This document shows positions 1 to 7,552 of a stretch of 21,477 nt of DNA, piece by piece. The position numbers and the translations under genes are program-made. Every line of letters begins with the position of its first letter. Position 1 is the first letter of the stretch. Source of the DNA: Deltaproteobacteria bacterium (GTDB lineage Bacteria; Desulfobacterota; DSM-4660; Desulfatiglandales; Desulfatiglandaceae); the NCBI GenBank assembly GCA_018644785.1, contig JABGPV010000043.1, positions 2,931 to 24,407 of the forward strand. The letters are read 5' to 3'. The notes under the pieces were generated by a model that was not told the origin of the DNA, searched no databases, and saw nothing but the letters and a program-made list of their open reading frames with translations.

Positions 1-233
1 TCTTCCACGGCCCTCATGGATGACAGGTAGTGGGTGTAGGTGCAGACCCCGCATGAGCGTTGTACGAAAAGCGGCGCATCCCGCGGGTCTCTTCCCTGTA
101 ATATAATTTCAATACCCCGGAACATCTGCGCGGAGCTCCAGGCGTTGACTACTTTTCCGCCTGAAACTTCTACCTCAATTTTCAAATGCCCCTCTATTCG
201 GGTAATCGGATCGACGATAATTCTCTTGCCCAT
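1..233 (-). CDS. [NiFe] hydrogenase large subunit, N-terminal part (cut by window edge)
   Basis: This is the catalytic subunit of a periplasmic [NiFe] hydrogenase, and only the first 77 residues or so lie in the window. The protein begins [20 protein letters not shown], the standard opening of the family. Around residues 60-70 it contains [10 protein letters not shown], the L1 motif whose two cysteines bind the Ni-Fe site. The ATG at 233 has a GAGAGGAG ribosome-binding site about 6 bases upstream. It starts 59 bases after the small-subunit stop on the same strand, so the two are one operon. The C-terminal L2 motif, which would show whether the enzyme is NiFe or NiFeSe, lies outside the window. 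Confidence 0.95.
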   Translation of the reverse strand, partial: MGKRIIVDPITRIEGHLKIEVEVSGGKVVNAWSSAQMFRGIEIILQGRDPRDAPLFVQRSCGVCTYTHYLSSMRAVE

Positions 234-292
234 ATTTTCTCCTCTCTTTTCTTAAGAGTATATTTTCATTCAGAACTCGATGGTCGTTCCGA

Positions 293-1237
293 TTATTTTT
301 TCTCCTGAAAGAACGGGGTCATGGTGTCCCAGAAATTGGGCTCACTGCACCCGATACAGGGATGTCCTGCTTCAACAGGCCAGCTGGTCCCGTCATTGTA
401 TTTGGCTGTGGCACAGTTGTTGTAAGTATCAGGGCCTTTGCAACCCATTTCGAAAAGGCAGTACCCCATTTTGGCTTCTTCGGAGCCGAATTGGGTCACG
501 AATTCACCGTTTTCATAGTGGGATCTTCTGGGGCAAGAATCGTGTATGGTCTTTTCATAAGCAAAAAGAGGTCTTCCCAGATCGTCCAGAGCGGGCAATT
601 TGCCCAGCAGCAGGAAGTTGACAATGGTACCCACCAGGTTGATCGGGTTGGGGGGGCAACCGGGGATATTGACGGTTTTGACACCCAAGGCGTCGCTGAC
701 ACTTTTGTATCCACCGGGATTGGGTTTGGCCGCCTGGATACCTCCGAAGGAAGAACAGCTGCCGATACAAACAGTAGCCGCGGCATTGGGCACGATTTCT
801 TTGGCGATATCCATGAAAGTCCGGCCGGCGATTTTACCATAGGCACCATTGTACTTGGTGGCAATGGCCCCTTCCACCACACAGATATATTTTCCCTTGT
901 ATTTCTTGGCCGCGGCATGCAGCACATCTTCAGCCTGGTATCCTGAAGCGGCCATAATGGTCTCATGGTAGGCGATATCCAGAATTTCAAGGACCAGTTC
1001 GTCGATCCAGGGATACATGGACCTGAGTGTGGCCTCGGAACAACCAGTACATTCCGCAAGGTGCAGCCATATCACCGGCTGTCGCTGTTTGGGGGCCGCG
1101 AAAACCTCAGCAACTTGGGGTATAAAGGAAGAAGAGAGTCCCATGGTGGCAGTCAGCACCCCACAGTACTTCATGAAATCCCTTCGTGAGATTCCTTTCC
1201 TTTCCAACCTTTCGTAGAATTCCTTTTCCTCTTTCAT
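293..1237 (-). CDS. Periplasmic [NiFe] hydrogenase small subunit, Tat-exported
   Basis: This is the electron-transfer subunit of a group 1 [NiFe] hydrogenase, carrying three iron-sulfur clusters. A twin-arginine signal (SRRDFMK, residues 18-24) is followed by a hydrophobic stretch and a likely cleavage site near VFA (residue 47). Cluster motifs are visible in order: ECTGCSE and GSCSSFGG for the proximal cluster, IPGCPPNP, HDSCPRRSH and CLFEMGCKGP for the distal cluster, and NNC...GHPCIGCSEPNFW for the medial cluster. WPVE keeps the proline typical of a [3Fe-4S] medial cluster. I start at the ATG at 1237 because AGGAGG lies 6 bases upstream; an ATG at 1252 overlaps that ribosome-binding site. 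The length (314 residues) matches Desulfovibrio-type precursors. There is no C-terminal membrane anchor, which fits a soluble periplasmic enzyme. Confidence 0.96.
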   Translation of the reverse strand: MKEEKEFYERLERKGISRRDFMKYCGVLTATMGLSSSFIPQVAEVFAAPKQRQPVIWLHLAECTGCSEATLRSMYPWIDELVLEILDIAYHETIMAASGYQAEDVLHAAAKKYKGKYICVVEGAIATKYNGAYGKIAGRTFMDIAKEIVPNAAATVCIGSCSSFGGIQAAKPNPGGYKSVSDALGVKTVNIPGCPPNPINLVGTIVNFLLLGKLPALDDLGRPLFAYEKTIHDSCPRRSHYENGEFVTQFGSEEAKMGYCLFEMGCKGPDTYNNCATAKYNDGTSWPVEAGHPCIGCSEPNFWDTMTPFFQEKK

Positions 1238-1295
1238 TCGGCGCCTCCTCATGTGAGTTAATGGAAACCTTCTTGGCTTAGCCTACCTGTTTTAA

Positions 1296-1324
1296 CTTAT
1301 ATCTGTTTATTATCTTGATATAAG
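1296..1324. promoter_or_regulatory. Perfect 8-bp inverted repeat flanking the hydrogenase -10 box (operator candidate)
   Basis: CTTATATC (1296-1303) and GATATAAG (1317-1324) are perfect inverted repeats separated by 13 bases. The -10 box (1309-1314) lies in the spacer. A dimeric regulator bound here would cover the promoter. I do not recognise the motif as a known regulator's site. Confidence 0.5.
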
Positions 1325-1338
1325 CTCATGGTTGTCAA
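1309..1338 (-). promoter_or_regulatory. Sigma-70 promoter of the hydrogenase operon
   Basis: On the minus strand TTGACA (1338-1333) and GATAAT (1314-1309) are separated by 18 bases. This is a near-consensus housekeeping promoter about 70 bases upstream of the small-subunit start. Transcription would begin near 1302. Confidence 0.7.
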
Positions 1339-1389
1339 GGCTTTTTTCCGAAAAACAGATTCCCCAATGTCTGTGGGCGATCCGATAGA

Positions 1390-1420
1390 AAAGGGGCGCC
1401 CGTTTTGCGGATGCCCCTTT
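1390..1420 (-). terminator. Rho-independent terminator downstream of adk
   Basis: On the minus strand an 8-bp stem AAAGGGGC / GCCCCTTT surrounds a 15-base loop and runs into TTTTCTAT. It lies 39 bases after the adenylate kinase stop, so it separates adk from the hydrogenase operon promoter. Confidence 0.75.
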
Positions 1421-1458
1421 CTTGTTCTGTTTTCGTTTGTATAAGGTTTTTTGGTTCC

Positions 1459-2142
1459 TTATGCGTCCAATTTGCGCATCAAGTCAGCGGATACTTGCTG
1501 TAAAGCATTTTTGCCGTCCAGGTCAATAATTTTGGGTACACCGTTGTTTTTGGAAGAGACCTCTTTATAAAACAGCAATCCGGCCGAGGTGCCCGTTTTC
1601 GTGTCATAATAGATATTGTGCCGTTGATCAATGGCGTCCGCATCCTGATCGTCGTCCCTGGTCTTCAGGTCTCCGTCGCAAACCCGGCATTTATCACCAT
1701 CGGGTTTGATGGCATCAATGAAAATATTGTTGGGATGGTTGTTGTCATTGACGCAAAGCCTGCGGCCCATGATGCGGTCTTTGGCAATCTGGCGATCCAG
1801 TTTCATATCGATAACGATATCCAGGGTGATGCCGGCTTCTTTGAGCGCTTTATCCAACTCCTGTGCCTGGGTGAGGTTCCGGGGAAACCCATCCAAGAGC
1901 CAACCGTCTTTGCAATCGTCTTCTTTCAGCCGATCCAGGATCATGGGGATGGTGATGCTGTCGGGAACCAATTCTCCCCTATCGATGTAGCCCTTGGCCT
2001 CTTTGCCCAGTTCGGTTCCCTGGCCGATGTTGGTCCTGAAAATAACGCCCGTTTCAATGTGAGGAATGCCGTATTTGTCTTTTACGATGGCGCCCTGGGT
2101 GCCCTTGCCGCTGCCGTTTGGTCCGAAAAACAGTATTTTCAT
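1459..2142 (-). CDS. adk: Adenylate kinase
   Basis: It interconverts ATP + AMP and 2 ADP in the cytoplasm. The P-loop GPNGSGKGTQ is at residues 8-17, the NMP-binding region follows, and LLDGFPRN (about residues 82-89) and GRRLC (about 126-130) are standard adenylate kinase motifs. The LID is longer than in E. coli and contains one Cys in GRRLC, a His ten residues later and a CRVCDGD element. This looks like a metal-stabilised LID in which one usual Cys is missing or replaced. The ATG has GGAG upstream (AAAGGAGAAAAGATC). At 227 residues it is slightly longer than the typical 214-220. The gene appears monocistronic, with its own terminator. Confidence 0.94.
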   Translation of the reverse strand: MKILFFGPNGSGKGTQGAIVKDKYGIPHIETGVIFRTNIGQGTELGKEAKGYIDRGELVPDSITIPMILDRLKEDDCKDGWLLDGFPRNLTQAQELDKALKEAGITLDIVIDMKLDRQIAKDRIMGRRLCVNDNNHPNNIFIDAIKPDGDKCRVCDGDLKTRDDDQDADAIDQRHNIYYDTKTGTSAGLLFYKEVSSKNNGVPKIIDLDGKNALQQVSADLMRKLDA

Positions 2143-2222
2143 GATCTTTTCTCCTTTATTTTATTTTTTTACCGAAAATAGGTCAAAACCATTCCACCTG
2201 TCAAGGGATTCGGTCGAAATCA

Positions 2223-3449
2223 TTAAGATTGTCCCAGGAATACGGGCAACAAGTCATGACCTTTCCGGTAATGAACCCCTGATTCCAGTGCAAAGCGCTC
2301 AGTGAACCTTACGCCGGCCTTTCCCACAGCCAGTTCCCCTTTGCTGGCCCATGCGAACAGGGTGGGGTCGCTGGTATGGGTTTTCAGGGAGATGGGGGTG
2401 AAATGATCAGCGGCCACCATGATTCGGTAATCTTCAAATTTTTCCATGCCCTCAAGAACCTTGCCCACCACTTTTTCATCAAAGGCCTCGATGGCTTGAA
2501 TCTTTTTGGAAATGCTTCCTTCGTGACTCGCCTCATCAGGGGCTTCCACGTGAACAAACATGAAATCCAGTTCACCCAGGGCTTCTAAGGCCTCTTTTGC
2601 TTTTCCCGAGTAGTTGGTATCCAGATACCCGGTGGCCCCTTCCACATCAATGGTCCTGAGCCCGGCATAGATGCCGATACCCTTGAGCAGATCCACCGCC
2701 GAAATGACCCCACCGCTGAGGCCGAAAATTTCCTTGAAAACCGGGAGTTTCAACGCTTTGCCCTGTCCCCACAACCAAATGGAGTTGGCCGGAAGAAGGC
2801 CCTTCTTTTCCCGGGATAGATTCACGGGATGGCCCTCCAGAATAGGCCAGGAGCACCGGGTGATTTCCACAATGCCGTCCTCACCTTGTGAATTCAGGTA
2901 GGTTGCCATGTTCTGGTCCTGAACGTCGTGAGGCGGTACGGTTTTGGCATTTTCAGCACCACCGTCCCATACCAGAAGGTGACGGTAAGCAACACCGGGG
3001 TAAAGCCGGACCCCCGGCACAACCATTCTTTTTTTGAGGTCTTCCAGCAGAACTTTGGCTTCTGCCGTGGTAACGCCCCCGGCACTGTTGCTCACCATGA
3101 TGATTTCGTCCTCTGATTTTCGATCCAGGGTCACCAGGTTCATTCGAAAGGCCACCTCTTTCTCCCCCAGGCGGATGCCCATGCTGGCCGCCTCAAAGGG
3201 GCCTCTGCCCGTGTGGTACGTGGCGGGATCGTAACCCATAAGCGATAGATTGGCCGTATCACTGCCCGGTTCAAGACCCTCGGGAATGGTATTGGCAAGC
3301 CCGATTCTACAGGCGGCAATGCGGTCCATGTTCGGTGTGCGGGCCACTTCCAGAGGTGTTTTGCCGTCCAGTTCAGAGAGTGGGTAATCCCCCATTCCGT
3401 CTCCGACTAAAAGAATATATTTCGTTTCCGGTTGGTTTTCTTTTTTCAT
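2223..3449 (-). CDS. Archaeal-type cofactor-independent phosphoglycerate mutase family; probable homoserine kinase substitute
   Basis: This alkaline-phosphatase-superfamily protein (408 residues) is of the ApgM type. The opening VGDGMGDYPLSELDGKTPLE contains the first metal-binding Asp. SDTANLSLMGYDP (residues 62-74) holds the phosphorylated Ser/Thr region, EAPDEASHEG contributes further metal ligands, and AADHFTPISLKTH carries the C-terminal D-H...H set. The ATG overlaps the stop of homoserine dehydrogenase by 4 bases (ATGA), giving tight translational coupling. A subfamily of ApgM-like proteins found next to hom, in genomes lacking thrB, has been proposed to be the homoserine kinase. The overlap here supports that reading over a glycolytic role, but no residue seen distinguishes the two. 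Confidence 0.85.
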   Translation of the reverse strand: MKKENQPETKYILLVGDGMGDYPLSELDGKTPLEVARTPNMDRIAACRIGLANTIPEGLEPGSDTANLSLMGYDPATYHTGRGPFEAASMGIRLGEKEVAFRMNLVTLDRKSEDEIIMVSNSAGGVTTAEAKVLLEDLKKRMVVPGVRLYPGVAYRHLLVWDGGAENAKTVPPHDVQDQNMATYLNSQGEDGIVEITRCSWPILEGHPVNLSREKKGLLPANSIWLWGQGKALKLPVFKEIFGLSGGVISAVDLLKGIGIYAGLRTIDVEGATGYLDTNYSGKAKEALEALGELDFMFVHVEAPDEASHEGSISKKIQAIEAFDEKVVGKVLEGMEKFEDYRIMVAADHFTPISLKTHTSDPTLFAWASKGELAVGKAGVRFTERFALESGVHYRKGHDLLPVFLGQS

Positions 3450-4762
3450 AAATCGTTTCCTTCCACACGAATAACCACCGTCTTATCCGTCACCACATCG
3501 AGATTGTCAATCAAATGGATTGCCCTTTGCGCCTGGCTTTCACGGGCTTCGTGGGTGAGCATGACAATGGGAACAGAACCCTTCTCGTCCCGCCCTTTCT
3601 GAATTACCGAGGATATGCTGATGCCGTTTTGCGCCAGGATCCCGGAGATGGTCGACAAAACGCCGGGGGTGTCCAGCGCCGATACCCTGAAATAATAGGA
3701 TGTCATCAGCTCATCCATGGGTTGAATGGAAACGGCCTTTTCCGGCGGCTGAACGTGGGCCAGAGGCGGCACCATGCCGCGCTTTTCCATTACCATATCC
3801 CTGGCCAGGCTTATGATGTCCGAGACCACGGCGCTGCCGGTCGGTTTTCGGCCGGCACCAAGGCCGTAATAGAGGGTTGGGCCCACAAAATCCCCTTCAA
3901 GGAAAATGGCATTAAAGGCCTCATGAACATTGGCCAGAATATGGTTTTTGGGGATCATGACCGGATGAACACGGGCCTCCAGTTGATCTCCCAGATCCTT
4001 GGCAATGGCCAGCAGCTTGATACGATACCCAAATTCCCGGGCGAAGCGGATATCATCCTGCGTAATGGCAACGATCCCCTCTCGAAATACAAGATCGAAA
4101 TCGATGGCGCTGCCAAAGGCGATTGAGATCATAATGGCCAGTTTGTGAGCCGCATCGGTTCCGTCCACATCCAACGTGGGAGGATCTTCTGCAAAACCTA
4201 AGTTCACAGCCTCTTCTACGGCCTTTTCAAAAGGCAGGTTCAGACGGGCCATTTGGGTCAGGATATAGTTTGAAGTCCCGTTCAGGATGCCCATACAGGT
4301 CTGAATCCGGTTGCCGGAAAGTCCTGTTTTCAACGCGCCGATAATGGGAATACCCCCGCCCACGCTGGCCTCAAAGGCCAAGGTGACCCCGCATCGTTCA
4401 GCCGCCTGGTAGAGTTCCCATCCGAATTCCGCCAGAAGCGCCTTGTTGGCCGTAACCACATGCTTGCCGTGCTCCATGGCCTTTAAGATGAACTCTCTGG
4501 CTTTTTCAAGGCCCCCCACCAGCTCGACCACCACATGGATTTCAGGATCAAGAATGACATCCATGGCATCAGTGGTCAAAATACCGGTTTCCGGTTTTTC
4601 CGGAATCCCACGATCCGTCTCGATATCGAGATCCGCAATTTTTCGAACGACCACCCTGGCCCCGACCCGGTTTGTGATAATCTCCCGGTTTGTGGTCAGC
4701 ACCTCAAAAGTCCCCGCGCCGACGGTCCCAAATCCAATGATCCCAACATTAATCTGCTTCAT
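3446..4762 (-). CDS. hom: Homoserine dehydrogenase with C-terminal ACT domain
   Basis: It reduces aspartate semialdehyde to homoserine in the threonine/methionine pathway. The N-terminal NAD(P)-binding motif GIIGFGTVGAG is at residues 7-17. LNGTSNYIL and EDPPTLDVDGTDAAHK are the conserved catalytic-domain signatures. An ACT domain occupies about residues 350-430 (YYFRVSALDTPGVLSTISGI), normally the site of threonine feedback. The ATG at 4762 is chosen because GCGAGGA lies 4-6 bases upstream; an in-frame TTG at 4780 lacks this. The stop overlaps the apgM-like gene. The length (438 residues) is normal. Confidence 0.95.
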   Translation of the reverse strand: MKQINVGIIGFGTVGAGTFEVLTTNREIITNRVGARVVVRKIADLDIETDRGIPEKPETGILTTDAMDVILDPEIHVVVELVGGLEKAREFILKAMEHGKHVVTANKALLAEFGWELYQAAERCGVTLAFEASVGGGIPIIGALKTGLSGNRIQTCMGILNGTSNYILTQMARLNLPFEKAVEEAVNLGFAEDPPTLDVDGTDAAHKLAIMISIAFGSAIDFDLVFREGIVAITQDDIRFAREFGYRIKLLAIAKDLGDQLEARVHPVMIPKNHILANVHEAFNAIFLEGDFVGPTLYYGLGAGRKPTGSAVVSDIISLARDMVMEKRGMVPPLAHVQPPEKAVSIQPMDELMTSYYFRVSALDTPGVLSTISGILAQNGISISSVIQKGRDEKGSVPIVMLTHEARESQAQRAIHLIDNLDVVTDKTVVIRVEGNDL

Positions 4763-4896
4763 ACAATCCTCGCTGAACAAAAAAACCTTAAATTTTAGGT
4801 GAACAGGCTGTCTGAAGGTTTTTACCTTACAGGAAAAGCAAAGAAAAGATCAAAATGAAAATTCTCCCTACGGGCCTGTGAAATTGTCTTTTCATT

Positions 4897-5676
4897 TTAA
4901 ATCTTCAGGTATCCCAGATCCGATGATATTTCATCACATGCTGCCATAACCTGTTCTGCGGCTTTTTCCAGTTTTTTCTCTGAATTGCTTTTGACCACTG
5001 GGATGGCCACACCAAGGGCGGCGATGACCTGTCTGGAGTAATCTCTGACAGGCGCAGCAATTCCGATGATCCCTTCCACAGCCTCTTCCCTTTCAAAGAT
5101 AAAACCGTTCTTTCGAATCTCTTCCAGTCGAATACTGAAGGCGTCCGTATCGGTAAGGGAGTTGGAAGTATGGGACTGTAAAGGGGTTTTTTCGACGATC
5201 TCTTTTACACGCTCGGGGTCGAGATGCGCCATCAAGACCATGCCCAGCATACCGTAGTGAAGGGGTCGCCGCCAACCGATGTCGGACGATATGCGTATCA
5301 TCCCCCCTCCCTCTCGTTTATCAACATACACCAGCTGGTCGTCCATCATAACAGCCAGGAGTACGGTGGCCCCTGTCTTGTTTTGAAGGCGTGTTATATG
5401 GTGTGCGGCCGCCTTTCGAAGCGAGAATGATGAAAAGACAATCCCCCCCAGTTCAAATAAACGCATGCCCAATTGATAACGCTTGGTGTTCGGAATTTGC
5501 CGAAGATATCCGCGACTTGTAAGATTTGAAATCAATCGCTTTGCCGTGGTCATGTTCAACCCGGCTATTTCAGCAATCTCCGACAACCCCAGCTCTCTCT
5601 GTTGAAAAGAAAAGCAGTCAAGAATATCCAGTGCCCTCTCAATGGCCTGCACTCTGTAAATCGGTTCATTTTTCAT
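4897..5676 (-). CDS. IclR-family transcriptional regulator
   Basis: This is a 259-residue IclR-type regulator. A winged helix-turn-helix covers residues 8-70 (LSEIAEIAGLNMTTAKRLISN) and an effector-binding domain follows. The domain includes RPLHYGMLGMVLMAHL, the IclR signature region, and GIAAPVRDYSRQVIAALGVA. Its ATG follows the TAA of the upstream ligase directly (TAAATG), with no strong ribosome-binding site of its own, so translation is probably coupled. Position suggests that it senses an aromatic or acyl-CoA intermediate and controls the divergent ligase and molybdenum-enzyme promoters. The ligand cannot be read from the sequence. Confidence 0.93.
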   Translation of the reverse strand: MKNEPIYRVQAIERALDILDCFSFQQRELGLSEIAEIAGLNMTTAKRLISNLTSRGYLRQIPNTKRYQLGMRLFELGGIVFSSFSLRKAAAHHITRLQNKTGATVLLAVMMDDQLVYVDKREGGGMIRISSDIGWRRPLHYGMLGMVLMAHLDPERVKEIVEKTPLQSHTSNSLTDTDAFSIRLEEIRKNGFIFEREEAVEGIIGIAAPVRDYSRQVIAALGVAIPVVKSNSEKKLEKAAEQVMAACDEISSDLGYLKI

Positions 5677-7281
5677 TTATTTTCTATACCGTTCCCTGCT
5701 TTTATCCTTTTTCGCCAGTTCCGCCAACCCGCTTTTCCCGAATTTTTTGATTTTTACGCCACCTGAAAGGGTAGGGAAGTTTTTCATGATACTTAACTCA
5801 TTGGGAAGTTTGTTCCGTGCGATTTTTCCTTCCAAAAAGCCCCTGATCTCTCCCAGAGTCACGGTTTGGCCTTCCACCGGGATCACGCAGGCACAGATAT
5901 TTTCGCCCAACACCGGATTGGGGGTGGCCACCATACATACCTGCGCTACATTGGGATGATCGATGATCAGGGATTCCAGCTCGTAGGGGTAAATCTTATA
6001 ACCACCCCGATTTATCAGATCTTTGTTCCTTCCGTAAATCTTGAAGTACCCGTTTTCTTCCCGGGATACCAGATCCCCCATGGACAGCCATTCGTCAACA
6101 ATCTGTTTTTTTGTTTCTTCCGGATTCCGCCAGTATCCTTTGAGGACATGCCAGCCCCTGAGGGTCAATTCCCCGATTTCCCCATCCGGGAGTTCTTCTC
6201 CAGTAGCGGTGTCGACGACACGGGCCTCCGTTCCCTCGATGGGTTTACCGATATATTTCTCCCGGACATGACGCGAAGATGGATAAGGACACATTATCCC
6301 CAGACCGGGACCCACTTCCGATGCACCCCAGAATGAGGCCAGGTACACCCCCATCTCTTCTTCGACTTTTGTGATCAAACCTTCCGGCGCGGGCTGGCCG
6401 GCAATCATGCCCGCCCTAAGGGAAGTAAGGTTATAGTTTTTTCTAATGGTCTGATTCAGTTCGAGAATATAGTGGACCGGCGCGCCCAATTGAATGGAGA
6501 CTTGTTCCTTCTCAATAATTTCAAAGGCGGATTCCGGATCAAACTTTTTCATCAATACCACGGTTGAAAGGAGGAGCAACGGTTGGATGAGGATGGCCCC
6601 GCATCCGTACGAATGGCACATGGGAAGGAAACCGATAAAAATGTCATCTGATTGGGCGTTGATGCCGTAAGAGTACTCCATACCCGCCCTGACAGCCTGA
6701 TAATGGGTGATCATGGCGCCCTTGGGTTTTCCGGTGGTGCCGGAGGTGTAGATCAACATGGCAAGGTCATTTTTGGTATCAATCGAAGGGGATGTATAGG
6801 TCCGCCCGTTACCCTGCTCCACAAGTTGTTTGAACCCGAATACCTTTTCGCCTTTCCCCTCTCCGGTCACTAAAATGAATTCAAGATTGGGGAGACTCTC
6901 TCTAATGCCTGAAACAACTTCGAGATAATCATAACCATCCCACTCCCTGAAAATGAAAACACCACGGGCTTCGGAGTTCTTCAATATGAATTCAGCCTCT
7001 GTTTTCCGGTACAGGGGATTTACCCAGGCCACAACAACTCCCAGCTTTTCAAGCGCATAAAATGCCGTCACAAACTCTATTGAATTGGGCATGTAGATGG
7101 CGATGCGATCGCCTTTTTGAATTCCCAGGTCCGCGAGGCTGGCGGCAAGCGCATTCGACAAGTCATTCATCTCATGATAGGTCTTTCGTTGTTTTTCACA
7201 CACAACCGCAGTTTTGCCCGGAGCGGATTCCGCCCCCTTCTCGATTATCTGCCCTAATGGGAGAGATTCTAAATCAATCAT
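5677..7281 (-). CDS. AMP-forming acyl/aryl-CoA ligase (ANL superfamily)
   Basis: It activates a carboxylic acid with ATP and CoA through an acyl-adenylate. The AMP-binding motif YTSGTTGKPKG is at residues 178-188. GASEVGPG is in the A5 region, SMGDLV and GRNKDLINRGGYKIYP are in the hinge region, and a C-terminal SGGVKIKK replaces the usual SGKI, leaving candidate catalytic lysines. The length (534 residues) is typical of medium-chain and aryl-CoA ligases. The ATG has GAGGAC upstream. It is co-transcribed with the IclR regulator and divergent from a hydroxybenzoyl-CoA-reductase-like operon, so a hydroxybenzoate or related aromatic acid is a reasonable substrate guess. The sequence alone does not fix the substrate. 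Confidence 0.9.
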   Translation of the reverse strand: MIDLESLPLGQIIEKGAESAPGKTAVVCEKQRKTYHEMNDLSNALAASLADLGIQKGDRIAIYMPNSIEFVTAFYALEKLGVVVAWVNPLYRKTEAEFILKNSEARGVFIFREWDGYDYLEVVSGIRESLPNLEFILVTGEGKGEKVFGFKQLVEQGNGRTYTSPSIDTKNDLAMLIYTSGTTGKPKGAMITHYQAVRAGMEYSYGINAQSDDIFIGFLPMCHSYGCGAILIQPLLLLSTVVLMKKFDPESAFEIIEKEQVSIQLGAPVHYILELNQTIRKNYNLTSLRAGMIAGQPAPEGLITKVEEEMGVYLASFWGASEVGPGLGIMCPYPSSRHVREKYIGKPIEGTEARVVDTATGEELPDGEIGELTLRGWHVLKGYWRNPEETKKQIVDEWLSMGDLVSREENGYFKIYGRNKDLINRGGYKIYPYELESLIIDHPNVAQVCMVATPNPVLGENICACVIPVEGQTVTLGEIRGFLEGKIARNKLPNELSIMKNFPTLSGGVKIKKFGKSGLAELAKKDKSRERYRK

Positions 7282-7322
7282 GATACCGTCCTCATTTTAT
7301 GCCCGGATCCGAAAGCCGGAAG

Positions 7323-7347
7323 ATATTTCTTGCATATCGTGAAATAT
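7323..7347. promoter_or_regulatory. Inverted repeat ATATTTC-N11-GAAATAT, operator candidate on the ligase side
   Basis: Perfect 7-bp arms (7323-7329 and 7341-7347) sit just downstream of the predicted ligase transcription start. The size and spacing suit an IclR dimer or tetramer, but binding is inferred only from position. Confidence 0.45.
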
Positions 7348-7358
7348 GTTTTTATTTT

Positions 7359-7386
7359 TTTACAATACGGTAGGATCACCTGTCAA
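7359..7386 (-). promoter_or_regulatory. Candidate sigma-70 promoter of the ligase-iclR operon
   Basis: On the minus strand a perfect TTGACA (7386-7381) is followed after 16 bases by TGTAAA (7364-7359), a 4/6 match to the -10 consensus. It lies about 75 bases upstream of the ligase ATG. Confidence 0.5.
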
Positions 7387-7430
7387 CCGGAAAATTCAGG
7401 AGATGCTTGTGGATGGCTTTTTGTTTTGGC

Positions 7431-7459
7431 TTGACAGAGCTGTTCGGCAATGTTACACC
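7431..7459 (+). promoter_or_regulatory. Candidate sigma-70 promoter of the molybdenum hydroxylase operon
   Basis: A perfect TTGACA (7431-7436) and TACACC (7454-7459) are 17 bases apart, with an upstream TG forming an extended -10 (TGTTACACC). The -10 itself is weak, which would suit an activated or repressed promoter. Confidence 0.5.
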
Positions 7460-7477
7460 TCATATATCTGAAAGATG

Positions 7478-7506
7478 ATTCCATATTATGAAAGCATGAA
7501 TGGAAT
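7478..7506. promoter_or_regulatory. Inverted repeat ATTCCAT-N15-ATGGAAT, operator candidate on the Mo-operon side
   Basis: Perfect 7-bp arms (7478-7484 and 7500-7506) lie just downstream of the predicted plus-strand start site and before the AGGAGG of the first gene. It mirrors the position of the repeat on the ligase side. Confidence 0.45.
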
Positions 7507-7552
7507 TTGATGTTTTAAGAACGGCTAAGATCTGAAAATAAGGAGGTTCACT

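Noticed and set aside
362..946. Plus-strand ORF of 194 codons opposite the hydrogenase small subunit
   Set aside because: It is antisense to a clear gene with cluster-binding motifs and has no motif of its own.
3515..4126. Plus-strand ORF of 203 codons opposite hom
   Set aside because: It is a shadow of homoserine dehydrogenase.
4774..4832. Hairpins (CTGT...AAGGT-TTTT-ACCTT-ACAG and an AT-rich repeat with a T-run) between iclR and hom
   Set aside because: They could be a terminator for iclR, but the stems are broken or AT-rich and the T-run lies only 12 bases upstream of the hom ATG, so I did not call it.
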